DNA of 64,000 nt from Nocardia pseudobrasiliensis NBRC 108224 (GCF_001613105.1 NZ_BDBS01000020.1:105341-169340); one strand, 5' to 3'; positions 48,698 to 58,053 are shown, numbered from the stretch's first letter. Notes: generated from the letters alone by a model not told the origin. Translations and numbers: made by a program.

Positions 48698-50473
48698 ATG
48701 ACGTCGAGCACCGACGCCGGTCACACCCCGTCCGATGCGAAGCCGGCCGCCGAACGCCGCGTCCGCCCCGATCGTCCCCGCCGCGAAGTACCGGCCGGTC
48801 CGCGTGAGCGCACCGGTAAGCCGGTGCGCCGCAAGTCGGAGGGACAGTGGGCGCTCGGCTATCGCGAACCACTCAATCCGAACGAGCAGAGCAAGAAGGA
48901 CGACAACCCGCTCAACGTCCGCGCTCGGATCGAGAACATCTACAGCAAGGGCGGTTTCGACTCCATCGACAAGGCCGATCTGCGTGGTCGGTTCCGCTGG
49001 TGGGGCCTCTACACCCAGCGCGAGCAGGGCTACGACGGCACCTTCACCGGCGACGAGAACATCGACCTGCTCGAGGCGCGCTACTTCATGATGCGCATCC
49101 GCTGCGACGGCGGCGCGCTCAATGTCGAACAGCTGCGCACCCTGGGCCAGATCTCCACCGAATTCGCCCGCGACACCGCCGACCTGTCCGATCGCGAGAA
49201 TCTGCAGTACCACTGGATCGAGATCGAGAACGTCCCGGAGATCTGGCGGCGCATCGAGGCGGTCGGCCTGCAGACCACCGAGGCATGCGGCGACTGCCCC
49301 CGCGTGGTGCTCGGCTCGCCGCTGGCGGGTGAGGCGGTGAACGAGATCATCGACGGCACTCCCGCGATCGAGGAGATCGTGCGCCGCTACATCGGCAAGA
49401 AGGAATACTCGAACCTCCCGCGCAAGTTCAAGACCGCGATCTCCGGTCAGCAGGACGTGGTGCACGAGATCAACGACGTGGCCTTCGTCGGCGTCGAACA
49501 TCCCGAACACGGCCCGGGCTTCGACCTGTGGGTCGGCGGCGGCCTGTCCACCAATCCGATGCTGGCGCAGCGGGTCGGCGCCTGGGTGCCGCTCGAGGAG
49601 GTGCCGGAGGTGTGGGAGGCCGTGGTCGCGCTGTTCCGCGATTACGGCTACCGCCGCCTGCGCGCCAAGGCCCGGCTGAAGTTCCTGGTGAAGGACTGGG
49701 GCATCGAGAAGTTCCGCGAGGTCCTGGAAACGGAGTTTTTGAAGCGCAAGCTGATCGACGGCCCCGCGCCGCAGCGCCCCGAGCGCCCGATCGATCACGT
49801 GGGCGTGCAGCGACTGCGCAACGGCCTCAACGCCGTCGGCTTCTCCCCCATCGCGGGCCGCGTCTCCGGGACCATCCTGACCAAGGTCGCCGACGCGGTC
49901 GAACGCGTCGGCTCCGATCGCATCAGCTTCACCCCGTATCAGAAGCTCATCGTGCTCGATGTGGCCGACGACAAGGTCGACGAGCTCATCGCCGCGCTGG
50001 AACCGCTCGGCCTGCACGCCCGTCCGTCCGCATGGCGACGAAATCTGCTGGCGTGCAGCGGAATCGAATTCTGCAAGCTGTCGTTCGTCGAGACCCGCAA
50101 ACGCTCACAGGTGCTCGCGCCGGAACTCGAGCAGCGGCTGGCCGATATCAACGCCGAACTCGACGTGCCCATCACGATCAATATCAACGGCTGTCCGAAT
50201 TCCTGTGGCCGGTCCCAGATCGCCGATATCGGCTTCAAGGGCCAGCTCGTCGACGACGGCGACGGGAATCAGGTGGAGGGCTTCCAGGTTCATCTGGGTG
50301 GCAGCCTCGGGCTCGACAGCGGTTTCGGCCGCAAGCTGCGTCAGCACAAGGTGACCAGCGCCGAGCTCGGCGACTACATCGAGCGCGTGGTGCGCAATTT
50401 CGCGAAGAACCGGGATTCCGGTGAACGGTTCGCGCAGTGGGCTGTCCGCACCGACGAGGCCGACCTTCGGTAA
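48698..50473 (+). CDS. sir: Ferredoxin-dependent sulfite reductase (siroheme, [4Fe-4S])
   Basis: The protein has 591 residues. It contains two duplicated half-domains and the cluster-binding cysteines: CSGIEFC (first pair) and NGCPNSCGRSQ (second pair), which bind the [4Fe-4S]-siroheme. TEACGDCPRVVLGSP is the additional conserved loop. It reduces sulfite to sulfide with electrons from ferredoxin. CAGGAG lies seven bases upstream of the start. A nitrite reductase activity cannot be excluded by sequence, but the adjacent cysH/D/N genes favour sulfite (homologue Rv2391). Confidence 0.94.
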   Translation: MTSSTDAGHTPSDAKPAAERRVRPDRPRREVPAGPRERTGKPVRRKSEGQWALGYREPLNPNEQSKKDDNPLNVRARIENIYSKGGFDSIDKADLRGRFRWWGLYTQREQGYDGTFTGDENIDLLEARYFMMRIRCDGGALNVEQLRTLGQISTEFARDTADLSDRENLQYHWIEIENVPEIWRRIEAVGLQTTEACGDCPRVVLGSPLAGEAVNEIIDGTPAIEEIVRRYIGKKEYSNLPRKFKTAISGQQDVVHEINDVAFVGVEHPEHGPGFDLWVGGGLSTNPMLAQRVGAWVPLEEVPEVWEAVVALFRDYGYRRLRAKARLKFLVKDWGIEKFREVLETEFLKRKLIDGPAPQRPERPIDHVGVQRLRNGLNAVGFSPIAGRVSGTILTKVADAVERVGSDRISFTPYQKLIVLDVADDKVDELIAALEPLGLHARPSAWRRNLLACSGIEFCKLSFVETRKRSQVLAPELEQRLADINAELDVPITININGCPNSCGRSQIADIGFKGQLVDDGDGNQVEGFQVHLGGSLGLDSGFGRKLRQHKVTSAELGDYIERVVRNFAKNRDSGERFAQWAVRTDEADLR

Positions 50474-50488
50474 CGGGAGATAATCGCT

Positions 50489-51205
50489 ATGGCAACCACT
50501 TTGGAAAAGCTGTCCGAGGAAGAACTGCGCCGAATCGCCGAAGACGGTGCGGCACAACTGGGTCCGGACGCCTCCGCGGCCGAACTGCTGCGGTGGACCG
50601 AGGACACCTTCGGGTCCGGCTACATCGTGGCCTCCAATATGCAGGACGCGGTGCTGGTTCACCTTGCCGCACAGGTACATCCGGGCGTGGACGTGCTGTT
50701 CCTCGACACCGGCTACCACTTCGCCGAAACCATCGGCACCCGCGACGCGGTCGAGGCCGTCTACGGCGTGAACGTGGTCAACGCGAAGCCCGATCACACT
50801 GTGGCCGAACAGGATGCGCTGCTCGGCAAGGACCTGTTCGCCCGCGACGCCAACGAATGCTGCCGCCTGCGCAAGGTGGTACCGCTGAAGCGTTCGCTGT
50901 CGGGCTACAACGCCTGGGTCACCGGCATCCGCCGCGTCGAGGCCCCCACCCGCGCCAACGCCCCCCTCATCTCCTACGACGAGGCCTTCGGCCTGGTGAA
51001 GATCAACCCGATCGCCCCCTGGTCCGACGAAGCCATGGAAACCTACATCGCCGAACACGGCATCCTCGTCAATCCCCTTGTGGAGGAGGGATATCCGTCC
51101 ATCGGTTGCGCCCCGTGCACACGGAAGCCGGAACCGGGATCCGATCCGCGAAGCGGCCGCTGGGCCGGCCTCGCCAAGACCGAATGCGGGTTGCACCAGT
51201 CATGA
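50489..51205 (+). CDS. cysH: Adenylylsulfate (APS) reductase CysH
   Basis: The protein has 238 residues. It has the iron-sulfur cysteines of the APS-specific type, Cys124-Cys125 (NECCRLRK) and Cys207/Cys210 (GCAPCTRKP), and the C-terminal catalytic Cys233 (TECGLH). It reduces APS to sulfite with thioredoxin and so feeds sulfite reductase. The start lies 15 bases after the sulfite reductase stop. The cluster motif argues for the APS form over the PAPS form. Confidence 0.96.
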   Translation: MATTLEKLSEEELRRIAEDGAAQLGPDASAAELLRWTEDTFGSGYIVASNMQDAVLVHLAAQVHPGVDVLFLDTGYHFAETIGTRDAVEAVYGVNVVNAKPDHTVAEQDALLGKDLFARDANECCRLRKVVPLKRSLSGYNAWVTGIRRVEAPTRANAPLISYDEAFGLVKINPIAPWSDEAMETYIAEHGILVNPLVEEGYPSIGCAPCTRKPEPGSDPRSGRWAGLAKTECGLHQS

Positions 51206-52116
51206 CTCTCACAGCCACCGATACCGATTTCGACACTCTGGCCGCGCTCGAGTCGGAGTCGATCCACATTTTCCGTGAGGTAGCAGGGGAATTCGAGCGG
51301 CCGGTGATCCTGTTCTCCGGCGGTAAGGATTCCACCGTGCTGCTGCATCTGGCGCTCAAGGCGTTCTGGCCCGCGCCGTTGCCGTTCGCGCTGCTGCATG
51401 TCGACACCGGGCACAATCTGCCCGAGGTGCTCGAATTCCGTGACCGAGTGGTCGAGAAGTACGGGCTGCGACTGCATGTCGCGGCGGTCGAGGAGTATCT
51501 GGCCGACGGGCGATTGACCGAGCGGCCCGACGGGATCCGCAATCCGCTGCAGACCGTTCCGCTGCTGGATGCCATCGCCGACAACCGATTCGACGCCGTA
51601 TTCGGTGGCGGGCGGCGCGACGAGGAGCGTTCACGGGCCAAGGAGCGGATCTTCTCGCTGCGCGACGCGTTCGGACGCTGGGATCCCAAGCGGCAGCGAC
51701 CGGAGCTGTGGAATCTGTACAACGGGCGGCACGCGCCCGGTGAGCATGTGCGGGTGTTCCCGCTGAGCAACTGGACCGAACTCGACATCTGGCGCTACAT
51801 CGCGCGCGAGAACGTCGATCTGGCGTCGATCTACTACGCCCACCAGCGCCCGGTGTACCAGCGCGACGGCATGTGGATGACGCCCGGCGTGTGGGGCGGA
51901 CCGCGCGAGGACGAACAGCTGACGATCGAATCGGTGCGCTACCGCACCGTCGGCGACGGATCCTCCACCGGCGCAATCCTTTCCACCGCCGCCACCAATG
52001 CCGACATTCTGGCCGAGGTGGCCGCGTCCCGCCTGACCGAGCGGGGTGCGACCCGTGGCGACGACCGGGTGTCGGAGGCCGCGATGGAAGACCGCAAGCG
52101 AGAGGGTTATTTCTGA
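51202..52116 (+). CDS. cysD: Sulfate adenylyltransferase subunit 2 (CysD)
   Basis: The protein has 304 residues. The PP-loop motif is RPVILFSGGKDSTVLLHLA, followed by the CysD segments LLHVDTGHNLPEVLEF and FGGGRRDEERSRAKERIFSLR. With CysN it makes APS from sulfate and ATP. The ATG at 51202 overlaps the cysH stop (ATGA). The longer frame upstream is inside cysH in another frame and is not used. Confidence 0.96.
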   Translation: MTLTATDTDFDTLAALESESIHIFREVAGEFERPVILFSGGKDSTVLLHLALKAFWPAPLPFALLHVDTGHNLPEVLEFRDRVVEKYGLRLHVAAVEEYLADGRLTERPDGIRNPLQTVPLLDAIADNRFDAVFGGGRRDEERSRAKERIFSLRDAFGRWDPKRQRPELWNLYNGRHAPGEHVRVFPLSNWTELDIWRYIARENVDLASIYYAHQRPVYQRDGMWMTPGVWGGPREDEQLTIESVRYRTVGDGSSTGAILSTAATNADILAEVAASRLTERGATRGDDRVSEAAMEDRKREGYF

Positions 52117-53417
52117 TGTCCGACCTACTCCGGCTGGCCACCGCCGGCAGTGTCGACGACGGTAAGTCCACACTGGTCGGACGCCTGCTCTACGACACGA
52201 AATCCGTTCTGGCCGACCAGATCGACGCGGTGACGCGTGCCTCGGTCGACAAGGGTCTGGCGACTCCGGATCTGTCGCTGCTCGTCGACGGTCTGCGGGC
52301 CGAGCGCGAGCAGGGCATCACCATCGATGTCGCCTACCGCTATTTCGCCACGCCCGCACGGTCTTTCGTACTCGCTGATACGCCCGGGCATGTGCAGTAC
52401 ACCCGCAATACCGTTTCGGGCGCTTCGACCGCGCAGCTGGTGATTCTGCTGGTGGACGCGCGCAAGGGCGTGATCGAGCAGACCCGCCGCCATGCCGCGG
52501 TAATGGCGCTGCTGGGTGTGCCGCGACTGGTGCTGGCGGTCAACAAGATCGATCTGGTCGACGACGCGGCCGGGGTGTTCGAGCGGATCTGCGCCGAATT
52601 CGCCGGGCTGACAACCAAACTCGGCTGGGCAGCCGGGGATGTGGTGGCGATTCCGGTGTCGGCGCTGCACGGGGACAATATCGCCTCGCGTTCGGAGAAC
52701 ACGCCGTTCTACGACGGCCCCTCACTGATCGAGCATCTGGAATCGGTGCCGGTCGATGCCGACAGTTCGGGGCGGCATTCGATCGGCCTGCGGTTCCCGG
52801 TGCAGTACGTGATCCGGCCGCGCACCACCGAATACCCCGACTATCGCGGGTACGCCGGGCAGATCGCGGCCGGTGTGGCGACCAAGGGCGACGAGGTCGT
52901 CGTGCTCCCGTCGGGTGTGCGCACCACGATCGAGCGGATCGACACCCCCGACGGTGAGCTGCCCTCGGCGCAGTCCGGTCGCAGCGTCACGCTCATCCTG
53001 GCCGACGATGTCGACGTCTCCCGGGGCGACACCATCGTCGCCGCCGCGGACGCCCCCGAGCCCATCGAGACCTTCGACGCGACCGTGTGCTGGCTCGGCG
53101 ACAAGCCGCTGCGCCCCGGCGCCCGGCTGCTGCTCAAGCACGGCACCCGTACCACCCAGGCCATCGTCGGCGCACTCATCGAGCGTTTCGACGAGCAGCG
53201 CCTGGCCGCGGATCCGGGCCCGGAGTCGTTGTCGCTCAACGATATCGGACGCATCTCCATCCGCGTCGCCGATCCGATCGCCGCCGACGACTACCGCACC
53301 AACCGCCACACCGGCAGCTTCCTGCTCATCGACCCCGCGGGCGGCAACACCCTGGCCGCGGGCCTGGTCGGCGATGTGCTGACCGCGGTCGAGGTCGGCA
53401 CCGAATCCGGAGTCTGA
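52116..53417 (+). CDS. cysN: Sulfate adenylyltransferase subunit 1 (CysN GTPase)
   Basis: The protein has 433 residues. It has the G1 motif in GSVDDGKSTLVGRLL, G2 region EQGITIDVAYRYF, G3 DTPGHVQYTRN and G4 NKID, then two beta-barrel domains. GTP hydrolysis drives sulfate activation by CysD. It ends where the barrel domains end, so it is not fused to an APS kinase (CysC). The start shares one base with the cysD stop (TGATG). Confidence 0.95.
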   Translation: MSDLLRLATAGSVDDGKSTLVGRLLYDTKSVLADQIDAVTRASVDKGLATPDLSLLVDGLRAEREQGITIDVAYRYFATPARSFVLADTPGHVQYTRNTVSGASTAQLVILLVDARKGVIEQTRRHAAVMALLGVPRLVLAVNKIDLVDDAAGVFERICAEFAGLTTKLGWAAGDVVAIPVSALHGDNIASRSENTPFYDGPSLIEHLESVPVDADSSGRHSIGLRFPVQYVIRPRTTEYPDYRGYAGQIAAGVATKGDEVVVLPSGVRTTIERIDTPDGELPSAQSGRSVTLILADDVDVSRGDTIVAAADAPEPIETFDATVCWLGDKPLRPGARLLLKHGTRTTQAIVGALIERFDEQRLAADPGPESLSLNDIGRISIRVADPIAADDYRTNRHTGSFLLIDPAGGNTLAAGLVGDVLTAVEVGTESGV

Positions 53418-53418
53418 C

Positions 53419-54159
53419 ATGCGGCCCGCAGCCCTGATCGCGGTCGCCCACGGCAGCCGCGACCCCCGGTCGGCGGCAACGGTTTCCACCGTCGTCGCCG
53501 ACCTCGCGGCTCGCCATCCCGACCTCGACGTGCGGTCGGCGTTCCTCGACCTGAGCACGCCCTCGGTTGACCAGGTCGTGGATGCCGTTGCGGCCCAGGG
53601 ACATACCCGAGCAGTCGTAGTACCGCTGCTACTCGGCAGCGCCTACCACGCCCGCGTCGACCTCCCGGGCCTGCTGGACCGCGCGCGAGTCAGGCACCCG
53701 CGGCTGCGGATAGTCCAGGCCGATGTCTTCGGCACCGACTCGCGCCTGATCACCGCGCTGCGGGACCGCGTACTGGAAACCGGCGCAGACCCGACCGACT
53801 CCCGCATCGGCATCGCCGTGGCCGCGGTGGGCTCCTCATCCGTGACAGCCAACGACCGAACCCTGCGTGTAGGGCGACTACTCGCCGCAGGCACCCCCTG
53901 GCACACCTCGGTCTGCTTCGCAACCACCGACCCCTCCCTCCCGCAAGCCATTTCCCGCCTACGAACCCAAGGTTGCGACCACATCGTCACTGCCCCATGG
54001 TTCCTCGCCCCGGGCCTACTGACCGACCGCCTGATCGCGGGGACCCCCGACGTGATCCACGCGGCCCCGATAGGCAACCACCCGCTGGTCGGTGACGTCA
54101 TCACCGAGCGCTACTACGCTGCCGCGCGGCTTCTCGATATCCGTTCTGCGGCAGCGTGA
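53419..54159 (+). CDS. Sirohydrochlorin chelatase (CbiX/SirB type)
   Basis: The protein has 246 residues with two similar halves. The first begins IAVAHGSRDPRSAATV with a metal-binding His, and the second chelatase histidine lies in VVPLLLGSAYHARVDLP. The second half starts IAVAAVGSSSVTANDRT. It inserts iron into sirohydrochlorin to make the siroheme of sulfite reductase. It starts one base after the cysN stop, so the cofactor gene is part of the sulfur operon. It equals Rv2393 (che1) in position. Confidence 0.9.
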   Translation: MRPAALIAVAHGSRDPRSAATVSTVVADLAARHPDLDVRSAFLDLSTPSVDQVVDAVAAQGHTRAVVVPLLLGSAYHARVDLPGLLDRARVRHPRLRIVQADVFGTDSRLITALRDRVLETGADPTDSRIGIAVAAVGSSSVTANDRTLRVGRLLAAGTPWHTSVCFATTDPSLPQAISRLRTQGCDHIVTAPWFLAPGLLTDRLIAGTPDVIHAAPIGNHPLVGDVITERYYAAARLLDIRSAAA

Positions 54160-54203
54160 TACCTCGCGGGACGGGGCATGCGACCGAGAGGTGGGGCAGG
54201 CGG

Positions 54204-55001
54204 TCAGTTTTCGAACCAGCGTTCCAGGATGACTGCCGCGCCGTCCTCTTCGACGTCGAGGGTGATTTCGTCGGCGAGTTCGAGGATCGGTAGTACCGAA
54301 TTGCCCATGGCCACGGAATGACCTGCCCAGGTGAGCATTTCGCGGTCGTTGTAGCCGTCGCCGATGGCGAGGGTGGCTTCGCGGGGGATGGCGAGTTGGC
54401 GGCGGAGGCGTTCGAGGGCCCAGCCCTTGGAGACGCCCTGTTTGCTGGCTACGAGGAACGGCTCGTATTCGCCGTGGACCCAACCCGCGCCGGGGAGGGT
54501 GAGTTCGTCGAGGTGTTTGACCATGTCGGCGAGGGTGCCGCCGGGCCACCAGCCGTTGAGGCGGGTGGTGGGTTCCAGGCTCAGTTCGCGGTCCTCGACG
54601 AAGCGGAATTCGCCCAGGCGGAAGCTGCCGGGATAGTAGCCGGTGGTCCACGTGCCCACGCCGGGCTTCTCCACCGAGAGCACCATATCGGGGAACAGCG
54701 AACGCAATACGCCCACAGCGGGTTCCGGGTCGAAGGTGTGCAGGGCCAGCGGCTGCCAGTTCGAAACGTCCACGTGCACCGCACCGTTGGAGCACAGCGC
54801 CTGCCCCTCCTCGATGCCCAGCTCCTCGACCACCAGCCGGGTCGCCAGCAATGTCCGCCCCGTGGTGATCACGACGTGCGCCCCCGCGGCGACCGCGGCG
54901 CGTACGGCCGCTCGAACCCGCGGCGAGACCGGCTGCCCGGTCTGCAGAAGGGTGCCGTCCACATCCAGCGCTATCAGCTCCGGCCTGAGTGCAGTGTCCA
55001 C
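54204..55001 (-). CDS. HAD-superfamily (Cof-type) phosphatase
   Basis: The protein has 265 residues. Motif I is LIALDVDGTLL (nucleophile Asp), motif II Thr in VVITTGRTLL, motif III a Lys in SKQGVSKGWALERL and motif IV the acidic IGDGYNDREMLTWAG. The large C2b cap suits sugar phosphates or similar small molecules. The substrate is unknown. The GTG start is used. It converges on the end of the sulfur operon with a 44-base gap. Confidence 0.9.
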   Translation of the reverse strand: MDTALRPELIALDVDGTLLQTGQPVSPRVRAAVRAAVAAGAHVVITTGRTLLATRLVVEELGIEEGQALCSNGAVHVDVSNWQPLALHTFDPEPAVGVLRSLFPDMVLSVEKPGVGTWTTGYYPGSFRLGEFRFVEDRELSLEPTTRLNGWWPGGTLADMVKHLDELTLPGAGWVHGEYEPFLVASKQGVSKGWALERLRRQLAIPREATLAIGDGYNDREMLTWAGHSVAMGNSVLPILELADEITLDVEEDGAAVILERWFEN

Positions 55002-55038
55002 CGGCTCATTCTTACCGATGGCTCGAAGGTCGCTCGCA

Positions 55039-55740
55039 TCACTGCCCGTTGTTCGGCTCGGGCAGCGGCAGGTAGGGCAGCAGGGCCTGGGCGAGGTTGC
55101 TGATGGTCAGCGACTGCAGCCACACCCGGCCCGGGCCGGTCAGCGCGGCCAGGAACAGCCCGTCGGCGCCGAACAGGATATTGCGCACGCCACGCATGAC
55201 CGCGATGTCGAAATTCACTCGGGCATCGAACATTCCGACATGTCCGGGGTGCACCCGCAGCGTCTCCCCCGGCTGCAGGTCGTACTGCACCACCTCCCCC
55301 GACAACTCCACCCACGCGTACCCATTACCGGACACCCGCTGCAATGTGAACCCCGTCCCACCGAAGATGCCCGCCCCCAACCGCCGCTGAAAACTGATCG
55401 ATACCTCCACATCCCCTGCGCCGCAGAGGAATCCGTGCCGATGCACCAAATAGTCCGCCCCGGGCCGCAAGGTGATCGGCACGATCTGCCCGGGCAGTCG
55501 CGCGGCGAAGGCCACCAGGCCCGGATGCAGATCCGCGCCGTATTCGGTCATGAAGAATCCCGCACCCGCGAATGCCCGCTTCACCGCGCGGAACATACCG
55601 CCGCCGACCCGAGTGGAGGTGTGCAGTCGAATCGAATCGGTCATCCAGGACAGCTGCCCCGCCTCGGCGACCACACTCTCCCCCGGATCCAACCCGACCT
55701 CGAGGACCGGCATCACGGTCCCGATGATTCTGGCCTCCAT
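55039..55740 (-). CDS. AIM24-family protein (TIGR00266 type)
   Basis: The protein has 233 residues and is all-beta with many glycines (ESVVAEAGQLSWMTDSI, GGGMFRAVKRAFAG, GSNGYAWVEL-like segment SGNGYAWVELSGEVVQYDL, VNFDIAVMRGVRNILFGADGLFLAALTGPGRVWLQSL). The repeated beta strands match AIM24-family proteins, which are found in all domains and whose bacterial role is not known. The ATG at 55740 is chosen. It ends 37 bases from the HAD phosphatase gene on the same strand. Confidence 0.85.
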   Translation of the reverse strand: MEARIIGTVMPVLEVGLDPGESVVAEAGQLSWMTDSIRLHTSTRVGGGMFRAVKRAFAGAGFFMTEYGADLHPGLVAFAARLPGQIVPITLRPGADYLVHRHGFLCGAGDVEVSISFQRRLGAGIFGGTGFTLQRVSGNGYAWVELSGEVVQYDLQPGETLRVHPGHVGMFDARVNFDIAVMRGVRNILFGADGLFLAALTGPGRVWLQSLTISNLAQALLPYLPLPEPNNGQ

Positions 55741-55877
55741 CAATCCAGTGTCCTCGCAGCGCGAGACGAAGCAATACATGACACGTCAATTAAACGTCCG
55801 GATTCCGCCAGCTTCGCGATACCGCGCGGAGTTGACTCGAAAGCGCAACAACGGCAAACGAAATGATGGAGGACATG

Positions 55878-56639
55878 ATGACCAGCCGGTTCGAGGCGAA
55901 GGTGGTTCTGATCACGGGCGCCACCTCCGGGGTGGGCGCGGCGGTCGCGCACCGGGTGGCGGCCGAGGGCGCGGCCGTGGTGCTCGGCGCGCGGGGCAAG
56001 CAGGCGGGCGATCGGATCGCCGAGCGGATTCGCGCGGCGGGCGGGCGGGCCGTCTTCGTCCCGACCGATGTGACCGTCGCGGAGGAGGTCGCCCGGCTCA
56101 CCGAGACCGCGGTGAACGAATTCGGCCGCCTCGACGCGGCGTTCAACAACGCCGGGGCGGTGAACGCCTTCGGTCCCGTCCAGGACATCGACGAATCGGC
56201 CTGGCGGGCCGATCTGGAACTGAACCTCACCGCGGTGTTCCACGGTATGCGCTACCAGGTTCCGGCCCTCCTCGCCTCCGGCGGCGGCGCGATCCTGAAC
56301 AACGCCTCGAATCTCGGCGTGGTGGGTATGGGTTCGGTCGCGCCGTACGTGGCGGCCAAGCACGGCGTGGTCGGGCTGACGCGCGCGGTCGCACTGGAGA
56401 CCGCGGCCCAGGGCGTACGGGTGAACGCCATCGCCTCGGGCGCGGTCGACACCCCGGCGTTCCGCAATTCCATGGGCGCCACCCCCGAGGGCGAGGCGAG
56501 CGTGGCCGCACTGCACCCGCTGGGACGGATCGCCCGGCCGGAGGAGATCGCCTCGCTGTGCGCGTATCTGCTCAGCGACGAGGCCAGCTTCGTCACCGGC
56601 GCGACCGTCTCGATCGACGGCGGGTTCACCGCGCAGTAG
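55878..56639 (+). CDS. Short-chain dehydrogenase/reductase
   Basis: The protein has 253 residues. It has the cofactor turn TGATSGVGAAVA, the NNAG segment, the catalytic Ser in LNNASNLG, Tyr and Lys in PYVAAKHGVVG, and a C-terminal FVTGATVSIDGGFTAQ. GGAGG lies five bases before the ATG at 55878, which fixes the start better than the ATG at 55863. An oxidoreductase with an unknown substrate. It stands alone, followed by a strong hairpin. Confidence 0.92.
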   Translation: MTSRFEAKVVLITGATSGVGAAVAHRVAAEGAAVVLGARGKQAGDRIAERIRAAGGRAVFVPTDVTVAEEVARLTETAVNEFGRLDAAFNNAGAVNAFGPVQDIDESAWRADLELNLTAVFHGMRYQVPALLASGGGAILNNASNLGVVGMGSVAPYVAAKHGVVGLTRAVALETAAQGVRVNAIASGAVDTPAFRNSMGATPEGEASVAALHPLGRIARPEEIASLCAYLLSDEASFVTGATVSIDGGFTAQ

Positions 56640-56649
56640 CCGCAAAAGA

Positions 56650-56684
56650 CAGCGGCCGCACACCGATTCGGTGTGCGGCCGCTG
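56650..56684. terminator. Bidirectional terminator between SDR and the secreted small protein
   Basis: The arms CAGCGGCCGCACACCGA and TCGGTGTGCGGCCGCTG are fully complementary (17 pairs) with a single-base turn. The stem lies in the 58-base gap between convergent genes. On the minus strand the stem is followed by TCTTTTG, which suits termination of the secreted-protein gene too. Confidence 0.85.
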
Positions 56685-56697
56685 GTCGAGCGTTATA

Positions 56698-57099
56698 TCA
56701 GGGCAGCACCTGCGGCACGGCCTGCGGGGCGAAGACGCCCACCAGCGCGCCGATCACGGTGCCCCACAGCGCACCGTTGAGCGCGCCCGCGATGGCGCCC
56801 GGAATGCTCAGGATGCCCAGTCCGGTGACCGCACCGACGATCGCGGAACCGGTCGCGCCGGCCAGCGCGCCCGCGGCGATGCCGTTGTGCACCGGATCGT
56901 GATCCTGCGCATCGGGATTCGTCGCGATCTCGAGCGGCACGCCCGCGACCGGAGCGGCCGCCGGCGCGTCGACGGTCTGCACGACCGCGGCGGGCTCCGG
57001 CGCGGCCTGGGCGACACCGGTGACATTCAAAGCGATGGCGATCGGCAGCGCGCCCATCAGCAGGGCGCGACTCATATTCTTGGCAGTCCGACGGACCAT
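56698..57099 (-). CDS. Small secreted glycine-zipper-like protein
   Basis: The protein has 133 residues. A signal peptide ends near VAQAAPEP. The mature part is Ala/Pro-rich, then a hydrophobic Gly-rich segment GIAAGALAGATGSAIVGAVTGLGILSIPGAIAGALNGALWGTVIGALVGVF with repeated GxxxG spacing. This pattern is seen in glycine-zipper proteins that insert into membranes or self-assemble. Nocardia genomes carry several such small exported proteins. The function is unknown. The ATG at 57099 precedes a second ATG at 57075, which could also be used. Confidence 0.75.
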   Translation of the reverse strand: MVRRTAKNMSRALLMGALPIAIALNVTGVAQAAPEPAAVVQTVDAPAAAPVAGVPLEIATNPDAQDHDPVHNGIAAGALAGATGSAIVGAVTGLGILSIPGAIAGALNGALWGTVIGALVGVFAPQAVPQVLP

Positions 57100-57633
57100 G
57101 ATCGATCTTCCTCCCCGACCCCGATCCCCCGACTGATCGAATGTCTAAGTTGATTTGACGTTCATTACTTACCCGATCTCGGTACACAAGATCAAGTCCG
57201 ACCCGCGCCGCCATGTGTCGCGAAATGCACTGGGCGGCAGGCATTTGCGCGACAATCGAAGTCAATTCCCGTACCGCGCCGACAGCTCGGCTGCCAGATC
57301 ACACGGCTGAGCTCGGACCTCCTGTTGCGTCACGATTTCCACCGCGTTTCCAACCGGCCGGCTGTTCGGCAATCAATCGAGCGATATGTGCGGTGAAACA
57401 CAATCGAATTCGACCATCGTGCTCGGTGCCCTCGATCACACAGTGTCGGCCGCCGACCACCCCGCCTCAGGCCGTGGCGAGATCGAAATCGACCTCACGC
57501 CCAAAGCATCGAGAACGGAGGCGATTTCGACCAGTGGGAGCTCGCCGCCCGATCTCGCCGGTCGCCGTGGACGGCGGTAACCGAGCCACAGGTGCGTCCC
57601 GCGCGCTCCGGGGGTTCGCCGCACGGCGGTGGT
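57100..57633. other. Intergenic stretch of 534 bases without a convincing gene
   Basis: The part 57120-57430 is visibly poorer in GC than the flanks and should hold the promoter of the secreted protein. Open frames of 60-157 codons occur but have no ribosome-binding site, no recognisable domain and no fitting codon use. No tRNA-like or riboswitch-like fold was recognised. Confidence 0.5.
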
Positions 57634-58053
57634 TCACCGGCGGCGGGTGGTGCGGACTCCCCGCCCGGGTTGCCAGTGCTGGATGACCAGCAGTTGTTCG
57701 GACTGGTCGACCGTGGTGAGGACCGCGTCGGTGAGGTCCAGGCGGAAGGCGTGGGCCTCGCCGGTGGGATGGGGGAATTCGATGGCGCTGCCCGCTACCT
57801 TGGCGTCGCCGTCGGTGGGGTGGGCATGGAGGGCGCAGCGGGGGTCGCGGTGGAGGTCGCGAGCTTTGACGGCGGCGAGCATCGAGCCGAATGTCAGCTC
57901 GCCGTCGTCGAATTGGACCTCCGAACCGCTGACGCGGGGACTGCCGTCCTTGCGGAGAGTGGCCAGGACGTGGGATTCGTGGGCCTCGAATCGCGCACGG
58001 ACCTGGGCCGCCAACTCACCCGCCTCGGCTTCGAACTGTTTCCAGGTGGCCAT
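57634..58053 (-). CDS. Pyridoxamine-5'-phosphate-oxidase-like flavin/F420 reductase fold protein
   Basis: The protein has 139 residues with a split-barrel outline: a helical N-terminus (EAEAGELAAQVRARFEAHESHVLATLRKDGSPRVSGSEVQF), then beta strands with FGSMLAAVKARDLHRDPRCALHAHP. The last motif recalls PPOX-family flavin or F420 binders. The ATG at 58053 is the point where the 100-bp repeats begin; the frame continues upstream only through the repeats. The function is unknown. Confidence 0.8.
   Translation of the reverse strand: MATWKQFEAEAGELAAQVRARFEAHESHVLATLRKDGSPRVSGSEVQFDDGELTFGSMLAAVKARDLHRDPRCALHAHPTDGDAKVAGSAIEFPHPTGEAHAFRLDLTDAVLTTVDQSEQLLVIQHWQPGRGVRTTRRR

Noticed and set aside
52116..53417. 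CysN/CysC fusion as in mycobacteria
   Set aside because: The protein stops after the GTPase and barrel domains; no second P-loop (APS kinase) is present.
57213..57686. 157-codon plus-strand frame in the gap before the flavin-type gene
   Set aside because: No ribosome-binding site or motif, and its second half overlaps the flavin-type gene on the other strand.
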